A DNA stretch of 23,089 nt from Acanthaster planci (taxonomy: Eukaryota; Echinodermata; Asteroidea; Valvatida; Acanthasteridae), in assembly GCF_001949145.1 (NCBI RefSeq), contig NW_019091382.1:1818398-1841486 (forward strand), in the 5' to 3' direction. Both the position numbers and the translations under genes were made by a program. The notes under the pieces were generated by a model. The model saw only the letters and a program-made list of their open reading frames with translations, was not told the origin of the DNA and did no database searches. The first letter of the stretch is position 1. Each line of letters starts with the position of its first letter. Shown here piece after piece: positions 20,101 through 23,089 of this stretch.

Positions 20101-22064
20101 GCTCGGAACTGGGACAAAAGGGTTGGGCCTTATAACAAAAATGAAATGATGAATTTTTGAAGAATTTTGAAAACGGAAAATCTTGAAAAGGACCCAGCAT
20201 CTTGTCTTGCTCAAGAAAAATCCAACCGGCAGCAAGTGGTTAAGGCAATTAATAATGCTGTCAAAAATTTGGGATACATCACAAGGCCTTATAAAATGTA
20301 CCCAGAGGCTACATCACAGAGTGGGCAAAATTGGTAATGATGAATTTTAAATGATGTAAGTAGCCAAACATCAATTTGACAGCACTTTATTGGTTTATTT
20401 GAATTGCACATATATCAGGCATGCAACTTTTCCTTGGATCACCTGATTTCGTCATTTTTCACTTGAACACTGTACGAAGTCTTGTAAAGATTGGAATTTC
20501 CTTGTTTTTTTTTCTTGGCCAAAGTCCAAGTTGCATGCCTAATACATGCATTTGCTAATAGAATAGACAAGAACTTGCTAGTACCTCTTTATTTGAAAGG
20601 GGTAACTCTAAACATCCCTCCCAGTTCACTCGAAAGTTGTATCAACTACATGGACATGGACATGAATAAGGACTCCTCTAGTATCTGGAAACAGACAAAC
20701 AGGAAAAATGTTAACCATGGAACAATTTATTTATCCTGTTTCAGTTGACCACCGAAGATCTTCGCAATCAGGTACTTGTCAATAAACTCAATTGTGGTGC
20801 AGAGTTTATGATCACTCAATGTCACAAAATCTTCAAGGTAAGACAATTCAACTGCCTACATGAATGTCTGTTTGACTGTGAGGACATAATAAAAAGACTG
20901 ATTGTTTCTAGTCAAGTGGCTTTGGGCCCACTGTCTCAGCTGAGCACTCTTTTTTAACTTGTAAATCTCAGTATCTAAACAATTCACTTATATAAAAAAA
21001 AGTGAAGTACTTGCAGTGGAATCTCAACCACTCTGATAGTGTTGGTAGCTTCATGCGTGTAACTATGTTTACTTACATGTACCTACACCGAAAATTGTCT
21101 ACATCCATGACCTCATCTCAGTGTTGAAAACCTCATCTCAAAATTTTCTCCAGGGAAGGCTTAGCTTTCAGACAGAAATTTAGATTTCATGGTGTCATAC
21201 TAAAGAGGACATCATACTGAAAGAGATTATACTTACCATTTACAAAAATTATTAATTGCATTCAAGAAACAGATCAATTAACCACTCCCTGCTGGAGATT
21301 CCGGATCCGGACACGTATGCTTTATATGCATGGCCGGGATCTCCGAACTCGGACAAAGGGAACAGGTCCTTGTAACAAAAGACCGTACTCCGAACAAAAG
21401 ACCAGGCTGCTGGGAATTAGCGAAATTTTTCACTCTTAAAAGTGGAGATAATCCAGCCTTGTTTTGAAACAGTATACCACAGTTTGGGGCATTTAAAGCG
21501 AGCGGATTACCATAAAAGCGCTGCATGCTAATCTGGCCCCTATTGAAAAGAGGTTAGCAGCACACTGAGCCAGGTTTGTGAACAAAAGAAAGTTACATAA
21601 CACTGCACAATCTAGGCTCTTTTTACAAGGCTGCAGGCCTGGCTGAAATACTCAGGCATCAATAGATTTTGTCTGTCAGGCTAGAGTGGACACCAGACAG
21701 TCCTTCACATGTTTGTAAGTGTCCAGTAAATGAGGATAGGAATTTTAAAGAATTTTGAAAACAGAAAAAAATGATAAATATCCCGGCCCAGCATCATCAA
21801 CATTGATGACTGCCCCCGGCAGGAAGTGGTTAATATTGGTTTTCTTGTTTTAAGGCACTCTGTATGTATGTATGTACATGTATGTATGTAAACATTTAAA
21901 CTTTCTAAGTGTATTGTACAGATTAAAGCAGACATCTTGTTCATGTAAAAATTTTATTATAGGTACCAGCTAAGATGTTGAAAAGATGTGAGCAGTACGT
22001 CAAAAATGGCAAGCTTGAAGATGATGAAGAACCAAAACCCAAAGAAAGGAAGGCAAAGGTATAA
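10945..22064 (+). CDS. ARHGAP19: ARHGAP19-like Rho GTPase-activating protein, six coding exons placed (join)
   Basis: The join 10945-11155, 12305-12391, 13584-13793, 19599-19849, 20745-20837, 21963-22061 (stop 22062-22064) gives about 317 residues. All placed introns are GT-AG and the exon phases agree. Residues 1-70 match the conserved N-terminal part of ARHGAP19 (NPLYYVEAMRHKHP). Residues 76-81 give GVFGAP, the lead-in to the RhoGAP fold. The RhoGAP domain spans about 80-285, with arginine finger GIFRVPGN (R108), LKTFLGDLPEPLL (146-157), and KMSAFNLGVMFAPHILW with the conserved Asn 239. RhoGAP proteins supply this arginine to speed GTP hydrolysis by Rho-family GTPases. Vertebrate ARHGAP19 is known as a RhoA GAP acting in cell division. 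The product here is shorter than the roughly 490-residue vertebrate protein, lacking most of the C-terminal tail. Upstream residues may come from an unplaced 5' exon. Confidence 0.9.
11156..12304 (+). other. ARHGAP19-like intron 1, no internal feature recognised
   Basis: An ordinary GT-AG intron with scattered TACATGTA words. Short open frames at 11481-11910 on both strands show no domain. The open frame of exon 1 simply reads through into it to 11358. Confidence 0.7.
12305..12391 (+). CDS. ARHGAP19: ARHGAP19-like coding exon 2, residues 71-99
   Basis: This 87-bp exon lies between acceptor TTTTTAG (12304) and donor T|GTGAGT (12392). Entered in phase 1 it reads ANSQSGVFGAPLSEDGYRQA and then RQLIDFLKD, with phase 1 at exit. 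G-V-F-G-x-P-L is the usual entry to a RhoGAP domain, and the following helix corresponds to the helix before the arginine-finger loop. The exon is too short to appear as an open frame alone; it was found by reading between the neighbouring RhoGAP exons. Confidence 0.88.
13057..13136. repeat. 20-bp tandem repeat, four copies
   Basis: TGATAATGCCC begins at 13057, 13077, 13097 and 13117. The unit is close to TGATAATGCCCAYTGAGAAG, with only a few substitutions between copies. It lies in the intron between the second and third recognised exons (12392-13583). The same 11-mer reappears in the loop of the nearby hairpin (13406-13416), which suggests both belong to one repeat element. Confidence 0.9.
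13339..13485. repeat. Inverted repeat (hairpin) with about 50-60 bp arms
   Basis: The left arm 13339-13400 contains ATGGGAAAAAATATGTGCTT, CCAGTCTTAAA and CAGGAGACTG. The right arm 13438-13485 contains their complements (CAGTCTCCTG, TTTAAGACTGG, AAGCACATAT, TTCCCAT) in reverse order. The left arm has an extra AACGTTTAAGACC block, so it is longer. The loop carries TGATAATGCCC. This is probably part of a MITE, together with the 20-bp array just upstream. Confidence 0.75.
13584..13793 (+). CDS. ARHGAP19: ARHGAP19-like coding exon 3 with arginine finger, residues 100-169
   Basis: The acceptor is TTGCTTTTAG (13583) and the donor CAG|GTATGA (13794). The exon encodes ITKEGIFRVPGN, with the catalytic arginine finger (codon CGT 13607-13609). 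It also encodes a basic helix (RQRRLKDK) and LKTFLGDLPEPLL, the conserved Lys-containing helix and P-E-P loop that contact the GTPase. The exon enters and exits in phase 1. All expected catalytic and structural residues of this part of the RhoGAP fold are present, so the encoded enzyme is predicted to be active. Confidence 0.95.
14510..16918 (+). pseudogene. hAT-like transposase pseudogene (BED-like finger, core, dimerisation region)
   Basis: Behind a good 3' splice site (TTTTTATTGCAG, 14509) the reading shows YCIWCNDNLKY and KKHLK, a C-x2-C...H finger of BED type in which the first His of the HxxxxH/C pair seems lost. It continues in another frame (14793 on) with RTVSFIAEHSLPLSLSP and PFSMNTDECTARNNQKILDM. 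An in-frame TAA follows at 15162-15164, then NLVSVLSDSAAYMRAKH. Two or more frame changes follow, around DLCHHIHNC, DLHRDMKWSPDL and PHRWLSVLDTSSDI. The core continues to 15960. After the small hairpin insertion come SEFYIGRSARKCIARL, a further frame change at 16322, and FSVMNPLVNAKTNRLNV, the hAT dimerisation block. A basic tail runs to about 16918. A 10-G run lies at 16373-16382. Confidence 0.85.
15905..15963. mobile_element. 59-bp TTAA-bounded hairpin inserted in the transposase frame (piggyBac-like mini-MITE)
   Basis: The segment starts TTAACCCTAACCCTCCTCAA and ends with the near-perfect complement (TGAGGAGTGTTAGGGTTAA). The two arms are about 23 bp with two mismatches, around a loop of about 13 bp. 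Both edges are TTAA, the target duplicated by piggyBac-type elements, and the arm begins CCCT like many piggyBac-superfamily ends. Counting one TTAA as duplicated target, 55 bp were added. Since 55 leaves remainder 1 on division by 3, the hAT frame shifts by one, exactly the change seen between the two flanking open frames (15661-15957 and the one ending 16324). Removing 55 bp leaves the frame open across the junction. Confidence 0.7.
17136..17400 (+). pseudogene. Unrecognised acidic Ser/Asp-rich open frame, probably broken
   Basis: Two overlapping frames look like one coding stretch with a frame change near 17215-17240. The first begins MSDSSDDDSSVDAFSDHDSD. The second continues NEESDIEGADEAQEILPGQF and TEYPQEEILQLEAVGHGMVA. 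Acidic, serine-rich starts of this kind occur in many transposon-encoded proteins, but I do not recognise the family. It lies just right of the hAT element and inside the putative outer element, so it may be the remnant of that element's own gene. The second frame runs on into the tRNA-like sequence, where its translation is no longer meaningful. Confidence 0.3.
17480..17556 (-). repeat. tRNA-derived SINE-like sequence with pol III box A and box B
   Basis: On the minus strand a box B GGTTCGAGTCC (17499-17489) sits in a perfect T-arm (GTGGG TTCGAGT CCCAC). A box A-like TGATCGAGTGGTT (17541-17529) lies about 40 bases upstream. An anticodon-stem-like pairing ATCTG/CAGGT is present but encloses a 10-base loop instead of 7. 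The acceptor ends do not pair well. The proportions recall tRNA-Ser without its variable arm. This fits a tRNA-derived SINE head or a tRNA pseudogene, not a working tRNA. A SINE tail was not delimited. Confidence 0.6.
17557..19598 (+). other. Rest of ARHGAP19-like intron 3, no further gene recognised
   Basis: Apart from the right side of the putative outer element (to about 18308), this holds no domain-bearing frame. Homopolymer runs (T and G) occur at 17940-17990. TACATGTA words appear sporadically. The 3' end carries the normal polypyrimidine/AG acceptor for the exon at 19599. Confidence 0.6.
19599..19849 (+). CDS. ARHGAP19: ARHGAP19-like coding exon 4, core of RhoGAP domain, residues 170-253
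   Basis: The acceptor is TTCTTGCAG (19598) and the donor TAT|GTAAGT (19850). Its sequence includes ALRYLFLMLPPVNFKMLREI and NKMSAFNLGVMFAPHILW. The L-P-x-x-N helix and the N-L-x-x-x-F-x-P motif are RhoGAP hallmarks. The FAPHILWP ending is the form seen in ARHGAP19 rather than the more usual F-G-P of other RhoGAPs. The exon exits in phase 0. It is preceded by a 5.8-kb intron filled with transposons. Confidence 0.95.
20032..20243. mobile_element. TTAA-bounded MITE, copy A (212 bp, piggyBac-like)
   Basis: The left end is TTAACCACTTCCTGCCAGG (20032). The right end is CCGGCAGCAAGTGGTTAA (ending 20243). The arms are inverted with few mismatches and each begins with TTAA, the piggyBac-type target. 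Internal GCTTTATATGCA and GAATTTTGAAAAC are shared with copy B. It lies in the intron between 19850 and 20744 and has no coding content. Confidence 0.8.
20417..20540. repeat. Short inverted-repeat element, 124 bp
   Basis: The left end AGGCATGCAACTTTTCCTTGG (20417-20437) is matched by the complement of the right end (20519-20540, complement AGGCATGCAACTTGGACTTTGG). The outer 13 bp are perfect. The spacer has no coding potential. No target duplication is obvious. It may be a small MITE in the intron upstream of exon 5. Confidence 0.5.
20745..20837 (+). CDS. ARHGAP19: ARHGAP19-like coding exon 5, residues 254-284
   Basis: The acceptor is CCTGTTTCAG (20744) and the donor AAG|GTAAGA (20838); phase 0 at both ends. 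It encodes LTTEDLRNQVLVNKLNCGAE and then FMITQCHKIFK. This matches the last helices of the ARHGAP19 RhoGAP domain (D-L-x-N/E, L-N-x-G-x-x-F-M-I). Its 93 bp are in frame with both neighbours. Confidence 0.92.
21278..21833. mobile_element. TTAA-bounded MITE, copy B (556 bp, piggyBac-like)
   Basis: The left end is TTAACCACTCCCTGCTGG (21278). The right end is CCGGCAGGAAGTGGTTAA (ending 21833). Shared with copy A are GCTTTATATGCA near the left, CTCGGACAAAGGG, and TTTTGAAAACAGAAAAA near the right. It carries about 340-370 bp of extra internal sequence relative to copy A, so it is a longer relative or has its own internal insertion. It lies in the intron between 20838 and 21962, just upstream of the last exon. 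Confidence 0.8.
21963..22064 (+). CDS. ARHGAP19: ARHGAP19-like last visible coding exon, residues 285-317 and stop
   Basis: Behind acceptor TTTTATTATAG (21962) the exon reads VPAKMLKRCEQYVKNGKLED and then an acidic/basic tail (DEEPKPKERKAKV), ending at TAA 22062-22064. The first residues match the P-A-x-x-R/K-x-C segment after the RhoGAP domain in ARHGAP19. The stop overlaps a possible weak donor (AAG|GTATAA at 22059). The exon may therefore either terminate here or splice onward to an unseen exon carrying the longer C-terminal tail known in vertebrates. AATAAA signals downstream favour at least one short form ending here. Confidence 0.8.
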   Translation, partial: VPAKMLKRCEQYVKNGKLEDDEEPKPKERKAKV

Positions 22065-22487
22065 TGGTAAATTCCTAGCATTATGATGTTTAATTGTTTA
22101 CATCCCAAGGTCAATCAGCCACAGTGGCCTTTGTGACTGATGTATGTGTATCCTTTTGTAGCACTAAGTCTTTTAGTATTTCCTATTACGCTTTACTCTT
22201 GGCAGTCATAATATACATTGTAAAATTTGCCTTCACTACAGGAATATCTGGCTTCACTCTTTTCTTACCATATTCAGCAATCTTGAAGAATGTTACTGAC
22301 AAGCTGTACATGTATTTCATTTACAGACATAGTTACTAAAGGATTTATAATCTCTAAAGATTTAAATCTGGAAGAAAAAAAGGTGTTGATAAACTGTTGT
22401 GAACGTAACATTGACACCGTGTGTATGTTACATCCACATCTCCTCACCACAAAGGCCAAGTGGTTAATATGAACACAAACACAAGAC

Positions 22488-22493
22488 AATAAA
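22488..22493 (+). terminator. Candidate polyadenylation signal AATAAA
   Basis: AATAAA lies about 430 bp past the TAA that closes the last visible ARHGAP19-like exon, followed by a T-rich stretch. It would suit a short 3' UTR transcript. A second candidate is at 22734. Confidence 0.4.
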
Positions 22494-22733
22494 AACTTTT
22501 GCCATTTCATAATCAACTATTTCATGTAATTTTGAGATGAACAGAAATAATGCTTTTCTCTTAAAAAGTTAATTTCATGGTACAGAAAATGGGTTCTAAC
22601 CAAGTCTTCTGCTGATTGTTGAAAATGCCATGCAATGTGCATGTACATGTACTTATTTTTTAGTTAAATTCTTTGCCAAGCAAAAATGCTTTTAATTGTT
22701 TATATTCAATGATTCCAACATGTTCAAAAATCA

Positions 22734-22739
22734 AATAAA
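22734..22739 (+). terminator. Candidate polyadenylation signal AATAAA (distal)
   Basis: AATAAA follows an AT-rich segment about 670 bp past the TAA and is followed within 60 bp by T/G-containing sequence. It could mark the end of a longer 3' UTR of the ARHGAP19-like gene. It is a common hexamer in AT-rich DNA, so the call is weak. Confidence 0.35.
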
Positions 22740-22932
22740 TGTATTATAGAACTACATGTATGTCATTCAGTCATTCCTTGTAAAACATTCATGGAGTGAT
22801 CTTGTTTGCCCATGAGAACAGTGTTGCAGACGTAACATTGACACCACACCTGTGTAGCACCTGCTTAGTCCATCTTTAAAGAAGAAAGATTATTTTAACA
22901 AGTCAACAATGATGTATTTCTGCATGTATGTA

Positions 22933-23089
22933 TTAACCACTTCATGCCGGGGCATTTTTCAATGTTGATGATGCTGGGCCGGCATGACTATCATTTTTTC
23001 TGTTTTCAAAATCCTTCAAAATTCATCATTTCATTTAACGGTCGTTTATAGCCGCACCAAGTTATCTTTAGGCACGACTCTAAGTTGAT
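22933..23089. mobile_element. TTAA-bounded MITE, copy C, partial at window edge
   Basis: It begins TTAACCACTTCATGCCGGGG (22933), then AATGTTGATGATGCTGGGCC and TTTTTTCTGTTTTCAAAAT. These are the complement of the right end of copy B, so copy C lies in the opposite orientation. After about 100 bp it keeps TTCATCATTTCATTT, in common with the complement of copy A, then diverges. The far end is outside the window. Confidence 0.75.

Noticed and set aside
22094-22516. Small frames past the last exon as a C-terminal continuation of ARHGAP19
   Set aside because: Their translations are hydrophobic and unlike the charged ARHGAP19 tail, and no acceptor-exon-donor set could be built.

Overview
The window is metazoan nuclear DNA. 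It has a spliced protein-coding gene with GT-AG introns, a Ty3/gypsy-type retroelement relic, a hAT-like DNA transposon and many short inverted-repeat elements. The best-supported host gene is a plus-strand orthologue of ARHGAP19 (a Rho GTPase-activating protein). Six coding exons can be placed between about 10945 and 22064. The octamer TACATGTA and runs of GTACAT recur through the non-coding DNA, as do TAGGCCTA-like strings. This, with the transposon mix, suggests a marine invertebrate deuterostome (echinoderm, hemichordate or cephalochordate). That placement is inference from texture, not proof.

Layout. 1-2408 is a decayed minus-strand Ty3/gypsy-type fragment: zinc knuckle, retropepsin, linker, reverse transcriptase and RNase H, with stops and frameshifts, cut by the window edge inside RNase H. 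2409-5679 holds no convincing gene; a possible 5' non-coding exon with a strong donor ends near 4992. 5680-6426 is a foldback element with two arms of about 340 bp. 6470-7322 carries clustered GTCAAC motifs and a 57-bp tandem repeat. 8326-8620 looks like a short inverted-repeat element. 9187-9860 contains an old diverged tandem duplication. 10285-10460 is a dense GTACAT cluster.

The ARHGAP19-like gene follows. Its exons at 10945-11155, 12305-12391, 13584-13793, 19599-19849, 20745-20837 and 21963-22061 join in compatible phases. They give about 317 residues containing the whole RhoGAP domain with its arginine finger. The third intron (13794-19598) holds a nest of transposons. A hAT-like element with 12-bp terminal inverted repeats and a near-perfect 8-bp target duplication (14197-17098) appears to lie inside another inverted-repeat element (about 14063-18308). 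A 59-bp TTAA-bounded hairpin (15905-15963) has landed inside the hAT transposase frame. A tRNA-derived, SINE-like sequence lies at about 17480-17556. The later introns and the 3' flank carry three related TTAA-bounded, piggyBac-like MITE copies (20032-20243, 21278-21833, 22933 to the edge).

Only the ARHGAP19-like gene looks intact and functional. The transposon-encoded proteins are broken. No CRISPR array, operon, rRNA or functional tRNA was seen, and no coherent novel multi-gene system was found. The most informative structures are the dated nesting of mobile elements inside one intron, the 59-bp hairpin insertion and the long foldback.
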